A DNA stretch of 64,000 nt from Geosiphon pyriformis (GCA_016748015.1 JAAOMT010000098.1:127368-191367), one strand, 5' to 3'. Shown: positions 45,187 to 57,760, counted from the first letter of the stretch. The notes: generated from the sequence alone by a model not told the origin. Numbers and translations: made by a program.

Positions 45187-46140
45187 AAAACCAATTCAAA
45201 GTTATGGAGAAAAACATAACCAAAAATGTGATAATATAAAATAACACAAGATAATGCAAAAAACACAGAATAATGTATAATAATATAGAATAATATGTTA
45301 TAACATAGTATAACTAGCAATAATATAGAAAAACAAAGTAATAACAAAAATAACAAAGCAATCAAAAGCAATTCTGTAAAACAAAAAGAATATATAAAAA
45401 TGAATAGCTGTAGAAATTAGAAAGACATTCAGACAAAAATTAATTTTCTTTTTCTTTATAATTATTACATTTTACAAAAATAAAAAACTTATTTGAAAAC
45501 ACAAAAATTATTAATACATGGTCATCAATTATTTTGTATTTAAATCAAACTAATTTTTGTTTTATATTTTTGTTTCAGAACAAATATTCTTAGCATAAAT
45601 ATCTCAAATCTTAATAATCTGAACTAATTATTTTTGATTACAGTAATTAATAATACTAATTTATCTTTTTTTATTTTATTTTATTTTATATTATATTATT
45701 TTTTATTTTATTTTTTTATTTTATTTTATTTTTTTATTTTATTTTATTTCTCTTATGGAGTAACAACATAGAAAAATTAACTGTCTAGAAATAAACTTTG
45801 TAATAGTCTAATAAAAAATGGAAGCTTCCTCTATGTTTAAATATTAACATTATCTTGATAGCTTATCAGAAGAGCAAAAAGACACCACCAAACCCTAACA
45901 ACTGTGCTAGTTAACTCAAAAAAGATATTTAATATTCACATATAAGAAGTTACAATACTACAAAACATTTTTCTGTGTCTTATAACTAAAAAACTCTATA
46001 GGTAAATTGATAATAATTAAACAGATCTTTAAAGACTAATAACTCTGACACAATAAACAAGCCTACCAAAAAAAAACCCTCAAAAGCTTCTTAAAAACCC
46101 AAATTTTGAGCACTAAATATTACCATCATATCTTATTAAG
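45187..46140. mobile_element. Insertion splitting LINE copy 5 ORF1, possible LTR
   Basis: Sequence between the two ORF1 parts is unlike LINE. It includes AATAATATAGAATAATATG-type reiterations, a T-rich leader (AATTTTCTTTTTCTTTATAA), a (TTTTA)n stretch and then a short coding-looking piece (YLDSLSEEQKDTTKP). The order of AT-rich leader, T-rich pentamer stretch and downstream segment resembles the LTR-like insertion in copy 1, but sequence similarity is weak. Edges are approximate. Confidence 0.4.
45667..45749 (+). repeat. (TTTTA)n microsatellite
   Basis: About 80 bp of TTTTA/TTTATT units with minor interruptions, inside the insertion in LINE copy 5. Confidence 0.9.
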
Positions 46141-47406
46141 TTTACTCATAACAATATATCTATTGCTAATATTAAGACAATTTATAATGTTTTTGGTGAA
46201 ATTGTCTGTATTATGCTAAAGCCTGCTAGTATTTGGCAATATGTGGTTGTTTATTTTGAAAAACTGGACTTTATTGTATCTATTTTGAATTATTGGTCAG
46301 TTTTAATAAATAAAAATAGTGTTAAAATCTTTTCTTTAGTAAATCAAAATAAAACTATTGTATTTTATAATAAGTTTAAGACCAAGTTGGTCAATTTTTT
46401 TTCTGGCTGTATTGTTTTTAAGATTAATAATATGATTTTTTAAGTTGAAAATTAAACATGTTTTATTTTTTACTTTCTTAATTCTAGTTATTGTTCCTAA
46501 TTTGCTTTGGTTATATTTGGATTTTAAATTGATTTAAATACTGTTGTAATTAAAACTGATATATTAAGAAAGTGTTGTATCTGATAAAAAACTTTTAGTT
46601 GTTAATACTGTTTTAAGTATCAAGAAATAAGTCATTTGGCTATGAACTGTAAGATTTTTTTATCTTTTTTTTTAAAAATTTCTAAGGTGTTTGCTTTATG
46701 TTTTGTGAGTACTAAATTTTATGCTAAAGTTTTGCTTCTTTGAATCTCTCTATGTTTTCTCTTTTAATGGCTTTTGCTTCTTTTTTTATAACTGTTGTTA
46801 ATTTTTTGGTTTTTTTTTAGCTAATATCTCTGAAATTCAAGTTGGCTAAGTTATTGATTTTGGTTAATTTAATTGTTAATTTTATTGGTGTATTAGTTAC
46901 TGTATTTAAGTAGTTTGTAAAAAATAATTTTATGTCAACAGTACTTTTAATCTCAAGATTAACGAAATTTTATTGCATATAAATACTTTTAGCAAAGCTA
47001 TAAGTAAGCTAAAACATAATATGGTTGTGCTGAAAGATAAGTGTGGTTTTATTAACATTAACATATTTGGTTTTTATGTGAGTTTGTTTGTCATTAATAA
47101 TAATATGTTCTTTAATTTGCTATTACTTTAAAAATATGAATTTGCTAAAGTCAAATTTGATGTATTTAAGACAGTTAATTAGTTAATAGAATTGGTTTTT
47201 AATAGTATTATATTATTTGAAATTGTTTAAAAGATATTTTTTTAGATAAGTTTTTTTTTATATTAGCATAGTATGTTTTTAATTAGTTTAAGTGATTAAT
47301 CATATATAAAAAAAGCATAAATTGCATTTAGCTAAAATTCTTAGTTTTGGTTCTATATATTAGATAGTAATTAGATTATATTCATTAAACTTTAATAATA
47401 ATAAAA

Positions 47407-48825
47407 TATAATATAAAAAAATACATTGTATAATAACAATATTTTATTTTATATAATAATATTTATATAAAAATTACAAATATATAAATTTTAATTTATA
47501 TAAAATAAATTAAAGATATCAAAATTATACTAATGTTTTGTTTTATAAAACTGTTTCAAAAAAAGTTTAACAATTAATAAATCAATATTATTTTTATTAT
47601 TCTATAAATTTTTAGATAAAAACAATTTATTATTGTTTTTAGTAACAAAATTATTACAAACATGTTTATACCAAGTCAATAATTTATAAATACTATTACT
47701 AAAATACAATCTAATAAAAACTTAAACAAATATATTATTAAAATATAAAATTTTCGAATTTTGTAAAAAATTTTTTTTATTTTTTAACATTTTAACTTTT
47801 TAAAAAGTATAATACTCAGCAAAACCCACTTAAAAAAGTTATATAGGAACGAAAAAAGAGAGTAAATTACAGAAAAAAAGATTGACAAAAAATTCAAATC
47901 ATGTATGGTCAGTAAGTAATGTCCGAATTTGTTATTACAGAACAAAAGAAAAATACATATGAATTGTTTCTTTTTTATTTTGCATATAGAATTTTTTTTA
48001 GAATATGTTAATATATGTTAGCTCTCCATTTACATCTAAACTCTTTTATTTCTTCAGGTAATTGAGCTTACAACTTAAGATATTAAAATTAAATCTTAGA
48101 TTCTCCTACAGTCTTTGGAGAATTTTTACACTTCTGAATATTATTCTTTATTAATTTTTAAATGTTTTCTACAGATTAAATTCGAATAAGATTATTGACC
48201 AATCTATAGTTTAATTTTTTTTTTGCAAGATTATTCTATAATTTTATTTGCAGTATAAATAAATGTATTATCTTGTTAAAACACTAAAATTTTCTTTATT
48301 AATTAATATATTGCTTAACATTTTTTTTGTAATTAGTTTGAGATATTTTAAATTTAATTTTAAAATCTAATTAGTTAAAAATAGTATTATCATAACTTGA
48401 TAAATTAGATACAATAAGCAAATATACAAAAATAGATGATAAATAAACCGAATTTTAAGATTTTTTTCAAGTTAAATAGAAATTTAAATAAATTGGTATT
48501 TTTTAAATTAATCCATACAATTTTATATTTATAATATGAATTTTGTTAATATATGAAACTTATTAAAATGATTGAATGATCAAATCAAAAATAATAGGTT
48601 TGAAAATTTTATTAAAAATATAAGTAATTTTTGTTGCATATTTATAATTATTTATTAAATTAAAAGTTATAAAATATTTTTATTTTAAATTATTTTAATA
48701 TTATTAATAGAAATATTAATTTATTATTATTATAAAATATTATCAATAAAATATTGTTACAATTTTCAATTTTTTTGTACTAATTGACCCATATTTATAT
48801 ATTAATTATATTATAAATAACAACA
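47407..48825. other. AT-rich DNA with a third copy of the ~320-bp repeat end
   Basis: No gene. Positions 47,765-47,870 carry TTTAACATTTTAACTTTTTA, GTATAATACTCAGCAAAACC and then the purine lead ATAGGAACGAAAAAAGAGAG, matching the tail and next-unit lead of the tandem repeat at 2,995-3,630. Confidence 0.6.
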
Positions 48826-49560
48826 TGAGTTTTATTATTATTATAATAGTAAGACATAAATGACAAGAATTCTCTTTAGTAAATGGCTTAAAAAGTTTGA
48901 TCGAAAAATAACCAAGCATAAACACCATGTTTTATTACTATTGGATAATGTATCATTATATGTTCTAACTAATATAAAATTAAAGAGCACTAGAATATAT
49001 ATGCTTTTTTCAAATACAATATCTAAAATACAACCAATAAATACTGGCATTATTGCAGTATTTAAGTGCTGTTATCATGCTTGTCAGCTTATATATATTA
49101 TTAATTAATATAATATTGGATATAAAAATTTTTATCATATTAACTTACTTTAGACAATTTATTGAATTTGAAAATGTTGGTTTAATATTAGCACACATAT
49201 TATTTAAAACTGTTGGTATTATCCCAGTCTAATAAAAACAGCACATAATATTGAATTAAAACAGAAACAGTAAAAAAAAGTTACAAAAACTTTAATATTA
49301 TACATTAAACAACTAAGTGTTAAAAATTTATTTAATACTAAGAAAATTGTAAACCTTATTTCTAAAGCAGAAATTTATATTGTATTGACTAATCAAAACA
49401 TAATAAAAGTTTGTTATAATTTAATAACAAGTTTGGAAGCCCAAGATAATATTGAAAAAATTAAGAAAATTAATGTTAAATCATCTAAGTATAAAAAATT
49501 TATTCAAATTGCAAATATATTATGTTGGTTGAATAATAGTAATGAAACTTTTAAATAACA
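48826..49560 (+). pseudogene. pogo/Tigger-like DDE transposase relic (Tc1-mariner superfamily)
   Basis: The frame reads YYYNSKT, stop (Trp expected), MTRILFSKWLKKFDRK, HVLLLLDNVSLYV, MLFSNTISKIQPINTGIIAV (48,860-49,108). In this family the second catalytic Asp lies in LLLDNAPSH and the third in QPLDAGI. Here the DN is kept but the third Asp is Asn, and several neighbours differ by single C-to-T or G-to-A changes. A decayed tail with CWFNIS and NCWYYPSL follows to about 49,240. A weak further frame (LITSLEAQDNIEKIKKINVK) runs to 49,557. N-terminal DNA-binding and first-Asp regions are not recognisable, and no terminal repeats were found. Confidence 0.75.
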
Positions 49561-50627
49561 ATTAATAGTTTATGTTATATACAACATATTCTCAAAGAAT
49601 TTATTGAGATTGAAAAAAAAATCACATATATAAACTTCTCTTAATTATTATTGGTCAATAATATAATATAATTATAATTTTTAATAAATTTCTCTTATAT
49701 TAGAAATTATATAAGTTGTTAAATAATTTCAAATATAGTAATATAAAATTTTATTTCTCTAAATTAATATATATAAGAAATTTTATTAGAAGTTATTAGT
49801 CATTATTTAATAGAAGTTTATTAGTTATTACTATTTAATTGCTTTTGAAATTAGTTAATTTATTAGTTATTACAGATTATTACTTATAAGAGGATTATTT
49901 ATTACAGGTTCTACTATACTTGAAGAATAACTTGTTTACTTTATTTATAAAATAAATGGGGCATAAAAAATTTTTATTTATTAACTTAGAAACAAAGATA
50001 AAAGCTTAGAATTTTAAATATTTACTAGTTTTTTATGTTATCATATTATTTTTTCTGAGATATTGGTTTTACAATATCAATTTTTTCACATAATATTGAT
50101 TCTGTGCAATAAGCAACTTTATTTTTTCTATTAATTTAAGAGAATAAGCAAAATATATTTGATTAAAATCTAAAGTTTAAATTATGTTTATTTATTACAA
50201 CAAATAAGATTGAACAATTCTTAAAGTTGGAACCAATAAGCTTTTAATCTGGTAAAATCTTTTAAAATTCTTTCAATTCACAAAAATGTATTGAATACAA
50301 AAACTTTTTCAATTTGGTAGGTTTTAATCATAAATAAAATTTATTGTAAAAAAAACTTTTATATTGAACTTAATAAAAAGATTATTTGGGAAAAAATAAA
50401 AAAAAAAATTATGCTTAAAAAATTATCTGCAAATAATGAAAGTTTTTGCTTAAAAAAGTTAATTTAATTTTTAAAATATAGTTAAACTAACAATATTTTA
50501 TCCTAATAAAAAAGATTTTCAAGTAATATGAAAATACTTGTTCTAATAATGCAAAATATATTTTTAGCAGAGCAATACAGAAACAAAATACAGTTATTGG
50601 TGACATGGCCCTTGTATATGGTGCTGG

Positions 50628-50777
50628 TGTAATAAACTTTTGTATTCACCAAGTAATGAATGCAAATCCTGCCTAATCTATTACAAAGATTGGGAACCAA
50701 TTAGCTTAATACCTCAAAAAGAACTTAAAGAGGTACAAAAGTTCTTTGAAAATGAACCACCTGAAATCCAATCATGA
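50628..50777 (+). pseudogene. Short Cys-containing coding-like fragment, unknown
   Basis: A 49-codon open frame reads CNKLLYSPSNECKSC, then YYKDWEPISLIPQKELKEVQ and FFENEPPEIQS before TGA. Just upstream, in the same frame, are further Cys codons (CIWCWC), giving a zinc-ribbon-like spacing. Composition is more normal than the surroundings. No start codon or known family identified; possibly a last exon or a retrocopy scrap. Confidence 0.25.
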
Positions 50778-52855
50778 AAGCTCAATAATTTCACAACTTT
50801 TTTAAATTTGATTTTATATACAAATTTTTACATATTATTTTAATATATATATTGTGAGTTAAAATCTAAACACTATTATAGTCAGAGAGTCTGAAATTTT
50901 TAAAATAAACTGTTCAAACACAGTCAACAGTTTTTGTATATAATTTTTTTTATATAGAATTTTCACTTCTTAATTTCAATTATCTATACTCGTAATTATG
51001 AACTTGATTACATTCAATTGTTTAATTGTTTTATTTAAGTTAAATAGACTTTGATAATATTAAATAAATTGTTTATCTGTGCAAGTATACAAATAATCTT
51101 ATTTAAAACAAATTCAAATCTAGTGTTTTTATTTCAAAGCAGTTTTAAAAATTATGCCTTTACATAAAAAAATCTATTTTATTGTTTGAGATATCAAAGA
51201 TAAAGAATTTCAATTATAGAGAATTTATATAAAAGGTCTGTAAAATGCTGTACTAAATATATTACTGTTTTTTTTATCATCAAGTTATTAAGGCTAAGGA
51301 TTTAAAAACTATATTTGAGACTTATAGTCTTTTGTATATAATTTTTGTGCTTATATTAAAATTTTTGTTAAAATTGTTATTGCATTTTTATAATTTTGGA
51401 ATTTTGGAAAAATAATTGTTGAAAATTTTGATATATATTTCAGTGATTATTTTTTTTAAAAAATAAAATAACTATGTTTTATCTCTTTTAAAAACCTGTT
51501 TTATGTAAAGATTTTAATGGAATTTTTTAAATTTAAAAATTTAATAAATTTTTTTTATGCAAATAGTTTCATCTTGTTTTTAAAAAACTGAAAATTAATT
51601 TCTTTAATTAACAAAATATTATTTAAAACATTTTTTTTTCAAAATGTTATTGCTGATTATATTAGTGAATTTGTTATAGTGTTTTAGCTAAACATTTAAA
51701 AAATTTATAACTTAAATCTCAAAATCATCTGATATTTCAATTTGTTTTATTGTTAGCAAATTTTTTGCTGAGTTTTTTATTTCTGAAGATTTTTAAGATT
51801 TATAAACTTTTTTTTGAAAGTTTTGTAAAAAGACTTTTAAAACTACTTCAATGTATTAAAAATAAATTTTCAAAGTTTTGATGTTAGATTATTTCTAAAT
51901 CAAGCATTATTTAATATTATAAACAAAATAATTTAATTTTTAAAAAACAATTATTCAACAAAGCTAATGGCTAATTTATTTTAAGACTATTAATTTTAAT
52001 TAAAAAAAAATTAATTGTAAAAAAATTTTAATGTTTGTTAATTATAATATCACAGTTAAATATCTAGTTATAAATTTGACTATTTGTTTTTCTAATAATC
52101 ATATGAGCAAAATCTTAAAAATTGTAGAAAAAAATTCAAAAGTCAAAATTGATTATACTTTAAATATTTTTTTATCTTTAAATTAAAGTTAATAATATAA
52201 TTAAATTCAAGTAAAATTATTAGAAAAGTGTAGTTTAATACACAAATAAATTTATTTCATAAAAGCAATTATAATTATTATTGCTATTAGAATTGATCAA
52301 AATTATTTGAAAAAAGTTTACTTCAATCAGATAATTTGTTTATGGAAAAATTGAAAAAATTCACTCTTTTTGTTAGTAAAGTATCTTGTTTAAATCCAGT
52401 CAAAGATCAAAACATTATAAAATTAACTGTTCAATTTATGATCTTAATATCTTATATTATATATATTATTTTACTTTATGATTAATTCCCCAAATTTTCT
52501 TTTTTTTAAAATTCAAATTTCAATTGTCTATCTTAGCGAAAATAATAAATATATGTAAAAACCAAATTTTTTTGATCCAGATTCATGTCAAAAAGTTAGA
52601 TTTTGAAGTTATCTCAGAAAAACGACTTCAAACATGATACAAAATTACAAATTATCTAATAATTGATAAAAATTTTTTTCTTAAATTTCAATTTGGGTAA
52701 ACAGAGTTAAGATATCAAATTAACTATAGATAAAAAAAAATTCTGCCAGCATATATTTTAGAGTTTTATTGGACATGGACTTGCTAATATTACATAAATT
52801 TTTATATTTTAATCAAATTTCTTATCAAGACTCATCTAATTAACATTAATTTTTA

Positions 52856-53089
52856 GTGTTTGCTATACTTAGAACTTTCGAATTTTTGACAATAAAAGTG
52901 TCTGAATTATCCCAAATTAAAGTTTACAAATATGATGAATCTCAATTCAGAAATTACAAATTCATTCATAAGCTAAATTTTTTTAAAAATTTAAAAATAT
53001 ATAGAGTAATATTTTATAATAATTTTATACCTAAATATCTAAAGAGTTATCAAAAAGCACAATATTTATATCATAGACAAGAGCTTTAA
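52856..53089 (+). other. Unassigned open frame of ~77 codons
   Basis: A basic, Tyr/Phe-rich frame (FLTIKVSELSQIKVYKYDES) follows a possible TTTTTAG acceptor and has no ATG at its start. It may be chance in AT-rich DNA; I cannot support a function. Confidence 0.15.
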
Positions 53090-54127
53090 ATATCACTAAA
53101 AAATTATGGCTGTGCTACTTCTAATAATAATAATAATAATAATAAGAATGATTTCAATATTTATTTATGTCCAAACCCCAAATCTACAAACAAAATAAAG
53201 TTAGAAAACCTAATAAGTTATTATAAAATCAAAATTTAGTTTTTAATCTGAACAATTTTTTAACAATTATTAATCATTTTTTATATATTTAGGAATGCAA
53301 TAGTAGAACTAAGGCTGTATTAAATAAAGAAGCTTTTGCATTACAATGTCCTCCTATAATAACAATCAAGCATTCTTAAATGGCTATTTTTTTTACCAAA
53401 AATAAGAACACTAAAATTAAATTTAATTCTGATAATTAAATTTTTTTAGAATATATTTATTTAGATATATTGTTTATTGTTTTTTTTTAATAAATTTTTT
53501 TATAAATATTCTAATTATTTAACTAAATAAAAAAGTTCAAAAAATTAAAGTAAATTAAAATTTTATTTTGGTTTTGCCTTTATTAAAAAAGTATTTCAAC
53601 ATATATTTAATTTGAGTCAAATTAAAATAAAATTATCAAATTCCAATAAAATTTGTTTTTTAATTTAAAATTCTGGTTTTAATTAAAAATAAACATTCAT
53701 ATTTTTTTTATTTAAAACTTATAAACATAAAGTTATTATTGTTTGAACTTAATTAATATTAACAATTATTAAAGTTATTACCAAACTATTATTATTTAAA
53801 AATACTTTTATTAATTACAATTTTATTATACATTAGGTTTCTTAAATACTTTATATCAATTATTTTAAATTTCTGAATTAAATTTCAATTGGCTTAAACA
53901 ATAAACAGTAAATAATTAGAGTTTATTAGAATTGACAATAAGTAAATAATTTTGTTATTGTAAAAATCCTTCTCTAATTACTTTGTTATATACTAATAAA
54001 GTTTTATACATATATAAACTAGATAGATATAGAAAAAATAATTGACAAATATAACTATTCTCTTTTGTTCTTTATTTTTATAAGAAATCTTAAATTACAA
54101 TTACTTCCTTCTTAAAACAAAGATTTA

Positions 54128-54450
54128 GTGAATCTTAAATGATTTGTTCCTATTCTTTCTGGTTCTGCCACTTTTGGATTTGTTGTTGGTGCTGGTTTTC
54201 TGTAGGATTATACTTTACAAGAAGCATCAAATGTTACAGATAACTATTTTGGGTCTTAAATCAAATAACAAATCTGTAACTTGGTGCTTAATTGATGATA
54301 GTGTTGCTAAAAATCTGAAAGTGTTGTGATCTAAATGTTTTGGTTGAATTCTTTGTATAATGGACAAAAATTCAATTGATTGTTTATCTATAGCTTCCCA
54401 AAATTGCAGTTTTGTCAATTTTTTTCTTAGCATAATGACCAGTAATCCTC
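54128..54450 (+). pseudogene. Decayed coding-like relic, family unknown
   Basis: One frame reads FVPILSGSATFGFVVGAGFL, stop, DYTLQEASNVTDNYFGS with stops at Trp/Gln-like positions, before quality fades. The Gly/Ala/Val-rich phrase looks like real protein rather than chance. It could be an unrecognised transposon ORF. Not linked to LINE copy 6, which starts 600 bp further on. Confidence 0.3.
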
Positions 54451-54859
54451 CTGGTAAGATATTCTTAATTCTGAGTGTCTATCTTTATTCCTGGATCTTT
54501 TACCAGTGTTATATCTTGATGTTAGTATCTTCATGCATAAATCTTTTTAATCAAGTTAATAAACAAAAAAAGTAAAGCAAGAAAAAAAATTAAATGAAAT
54601 AAAAAATAAGCTAAGGCAAAGTACATGTTAGTATCCTATTAATAGCTATAATTAAGAACTATTGTTTTAGTGTGGTTAAATATGGATTGCTATCAACATA
54701 AAGTGTTAATAGTGGAGAAATAAATTGAAATAGTAAATAATTATTTTATTGATATTTTTGGTTTGGGAAGTTGTTTAGATAAAATATAACTAAAAGGTCT
54801 GTCTTTTTTACTTCTAATGTACTGTTATATATACCTAATTTATGTTCTATGAGATTGCT

Positions 54860-55010
54860 CACATTTCCAAGCAATGTGCTATAATTTTTTGCATAATGCT
54901 TACATTGCTAAACAATATGTCCTAATTTTCTAATATTACTCTACATTACTAAGCAATGTGTCATAATTTTTGATATTGCTTTACATTGCTGAGTAATATG
55001 TTCACATGCT
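54860..55010 (+). repeat. Tandem repeat of a palindromic ACATTGCT/AGCAATGT unit
   Basis: Three to four imperfect units of about 45-55 bp. Each contains the inverted pair ACATT(G/A)CT and AGCAATGT followed by a T-rich filler such as CATAATTTTTGATATTGC. It sits about 45 bp upstream of the 5' end of truncated LINE copy 6. Confidence 0.7.
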
Positions 55011-55054
55011 AATTACTACTCCCTTATTGGTTTACTATTTTCTATATCTGTTTT

Positions 55055-57760
55055 TTTTATGAGTAATAATGATTTAGATCAAGACAAGATTTTCTCTCCA
55101 CTCTTTTAAAGAATCTTCTATGATCTGCTTTTGTGTAAAGTTAAAAGACATAAGCACTTGTGTGGATACAGAATTGATATTAGGTTTGTGGCAAGATCTG
55201 ATAGAGTTGAAGTGACTGGTAAAAAAACTTTTTTTGGTTGCTGATGCCTTTGTTAATGATACAATTTGGGTTGGAAGTTGTCAGACTTCTATTCAATATA
55301 TTTTAAACATTGCTAGTAAGTTTTTTAAGATCAATGACATTTCGATTAATAATTACAAAACAGTGGCTATTTCAATCAATCAAAATGTTAAGTCTGCTTC
55401 CTTGTTGATTAATGGCTTGCCAATTTCCATTGTAAAAAAAGGTGAAACATACAGATATCTGGGCATTTTTTTGTTTACTGAAGACCTTTCTAAACCTAGC
55501 TTGGCTCAAACTCATATTAATGTTAGGTTTTTTTTTAATATAATATTAAAAAAAACTATTACAAATAAACAATTTTCATACTTGGTTTTGGCTGTTTTGC
55601 AGCCAATAATTAGCTATCATACACAATTTAGTTTTGTCTCTTTGGCTATATGTTGCAAGTAGGACACTTTGGTGAGAAAGAATCTCAGATTTAAGACTGG
55701 CTTATCATGTGATTTTTTCAGTAAGGCCTTATATTATTCTTTTTTGTATAATGTGAAACTTTTTAAACAAGTGCAATCTAAAAGAAAATTAGTCTCACTG
55801 ATTTCCTTTTCTAATGTCTGTGGCATTCTTGGGTGTTTGTTTGAGCACAAATTTTTGGATTTACAAGTTTTGAAGTGGTTTTCTTTAAACTTCTTACAGT
55901 ATTTTGTCAAATTGAAGGTTAGTCCTGTAAATAAAATTTTGATTAGTGTAGTGAAGATTCTTTTAGAAAATGAGTTATCTTTGGCTAACAATTTGCCCAA
56001 TGCTTTTTGTGGATCTGGCAAATTTCTAATGTCTGGCATCTTTAATTATCTCTTGTATTATGACTCTGTTTTTTCTTTGAAGCATTTTGGTATTGCTTTT
56101 GGTAATAGGCTTTTGGACAAAAAGGGGAGGGTAATGGATTGGAAAATGTTTCGGTGGTAGAAAAAATTGGATCCAAGAGGACTTATACTTTACTGGTTTA
56201 CTCTGGCAGCTAAGTTTATAAACAAACATGTCTCTTTGAAGGCTGAGTCTACTAATGCTCTTAATTTACCAGTGTTGAGTGTTTTAGATTCTGAAGCATT
56301 TTCTGATGTCCATAGTAGTCTGATGGAGATTTGGTTTAATTGTATTGAGATTTACACAAATGAGTTGTTGAAAAGTGCTGGTTCTGCAAAAATGGCTAGT
56401 GGTGCAGCTGCATATTTTCCAGCTACAAACATGGGTGTTGGGATTAGAGTACATGGGCTTTTGTTTTCTATTCTGGCTGAATTGCAAGCCATTGCTTTGG
56501 TCTTGGAGTGTATTCTATTTTCTTGTGCTATAGTTTTGTATTCGGACAGCCAATTCATAATTAATACTTATGTTTCAGAAATTGCATTTGCCATGCCAGA
56601 TTTTCACAATTGTTGCTGAATTGAAAGATCACACATTACCAATCTTATCAAGAGTAAAAACATTTTGGTTGAATAAATGAAAATTAAGGGACATTTAAAG
56701 GTTTCAGGCAATATTAGAGCTAATGAATTGGCAGAAAATGCCACCTGTTCTTTGCTCTTTTTGCCTGTTGGGGGTCAGAAATGATTTTTGGTTGCTGAAA
56801 ATACTGTTGTGTCTGGTAATACCAGACATTTTGTTCAAGACATTTATCAGTTAATCTGCCATGCTCGTTGGAAGACTGGTCCTGGCTATAATGTCATTTT
56901 AAATACTGTGGTTAATATAATAGATTGGGCTACTATTGTAAAAATTTGGCATCCTGACTCACATATGCTCTTTGGGTCTACTAGCAGATACTTTGGCTAA
57001 TATGTGCACTTATTTGATAAAAGCAATACATAGGTAGTTACTAGTAGCAGTTAAGAAAAGGTTATATAATAAGAATTATTTTAGAGTGTTGTATTTGCTG
57101 TGTGAGAATGTAGAGTTGTCTGATCATGGTTTTGGTTATTTTGGTAATGTCAGTTTCTATGAAGACATTTTAGAGGAGGTAGCTAAAAAATGGGTGTTAT
57201 TGGTAGACCTTTTTTGTCTGTCTTTATTAGCTGTTTTACATTTACTATTGGCGTGTTCTTGAGATATGAGTCTGTATACTACTATATGTAAAAGTTTTGT
57301 GTTAAAAAATTGGCAGGCTGAAGCTGTTTTGATCTTTGAAGGAAAGAAAAAGGCTGATTTGGCTCTTGTTAATTATGTTAGATTTGTGGTTAAATTGTAC
57401 CACACCAAGGTCTGGCTTGTTAAAATCAAGCATAGAATAAATATGAAAAAAACTGGCTTAATCAAAAACAATGGTGTAGTTTTAGGCTTGTTTTGTTGTT
57501 TGGTATCTTTGTTGTTAGATAAAGTTGTTCATATGGAAATTTTTACTGTCAATTTTGGTAAACGCAAATTGTGTTATTTTTTTTTTGGTTTAGGTAGTAA
57601 TGCTTTTGTTAGTATAAATATATAGTGTTGCTTTGTCCAGTTTGAGTGGCTGGCCATATGTAGTTAGTGCATGAGCTGTATTTAGTTTGTTCTACTTAGT
57701 TTAGTTCTATGTACTAGATAGCAGTTAGGTTTTACTTGTAAAATGCATAATAAAAAAAAA
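55055..57760 (+). mobile_element. LINE copy 6, 5'-truncated
   Basis: The copy begins inside RT motif B (NDLDQDKIFSPL) and runs through the end of ORF2, the 3' UTR (GAGTGGCTGGCCATATGTAG) and an A-run at 57,752-57,760. 5' truncation is the normal product of incomplete target-primed reverse transcription. With copy 7 it forms a subfamily: both read KTFF where copies 1 to 4 have other residues just before motif C. Confidence 0.9.
55074..57623 (+). pseudogene. LINE copy 6 ORF2, C-terminal part
   Basis: Motif C reads DAFVNDTIWVG (55,243-55,272; first Asp to Asn). The RT thumb/connection region is well kept (55,300-56,160). RNase H (56,345-56,770): YTNELL where TDGS is expected, LAELQAI, YSDSQFI, NIRANELA (Asp to Asn), so two of four metal ligands are lost. 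A frame change near 57,000 precedes the finger (YLLC..DHGF, about 57,090). The C-terminal domain (57,266-57,623) is open. Few stops compared with copies 4 and 7. Confidence 0.88.

Larger units (their letters stand above)
44928..46960 (+). pseudogene. LINE copy 5 ORF1, split and degraded
   Basis: First part: VKTVFQSIHGFLDVKLVLKD and SLKTVFLVEFTSSIYLITL, ending MSLDLLPE. Second part (46,143-46,442): an RRM-like block NISIANIKTIYNVFGEIV, SIWQYVVVYFEKLDFIVSIL, SVLINKNSVKIF. Further on is a knuckle trace YCFKYQEISHLAMNC (about 46,605-46,650): C-x2-Y-x4-H-x4-C with Tyr for Cys. The C-terminal part is hydrophobic/Lys-rich and poorly preserved. The domain order matches the other ORF1s although the sequence is a separate lineage. 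No start codon can be fixed. Confidence 0.6.
44928..47406 (+). mobile_element. LINE copy 5, ORF1-only derivative of another lineage, interrupted
   Basis: ORF1 pieces at 44,928-45,185 and about 46,140-46,960 are separated by a ~950-bp insertion. ORF1 is followed within a few hundred bases by the LINE 3' end at about 47,265-47,406: TTTTTAATTAGTTTAAGTGA and AGATTATATTCATTAAACTT. There is no room for endonuclease, RT or RNase H. It looks like a deletion derivative that kept ORF1 and the 3' tail. Confidence 0.65.
49561..54127. other. AT-rich DNA with faint coding-like fragments
   Basis: No intact gene. Listed separately are a Cys-rich fragment (50,628) and an open frame at 52,856. A (TAA)n microsatellite of about eight units lies at 53,122-53,145. 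The stretch 52,540-52,850 is less AT-extreme but shows no frame I recognise. Confidence 0.5.
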
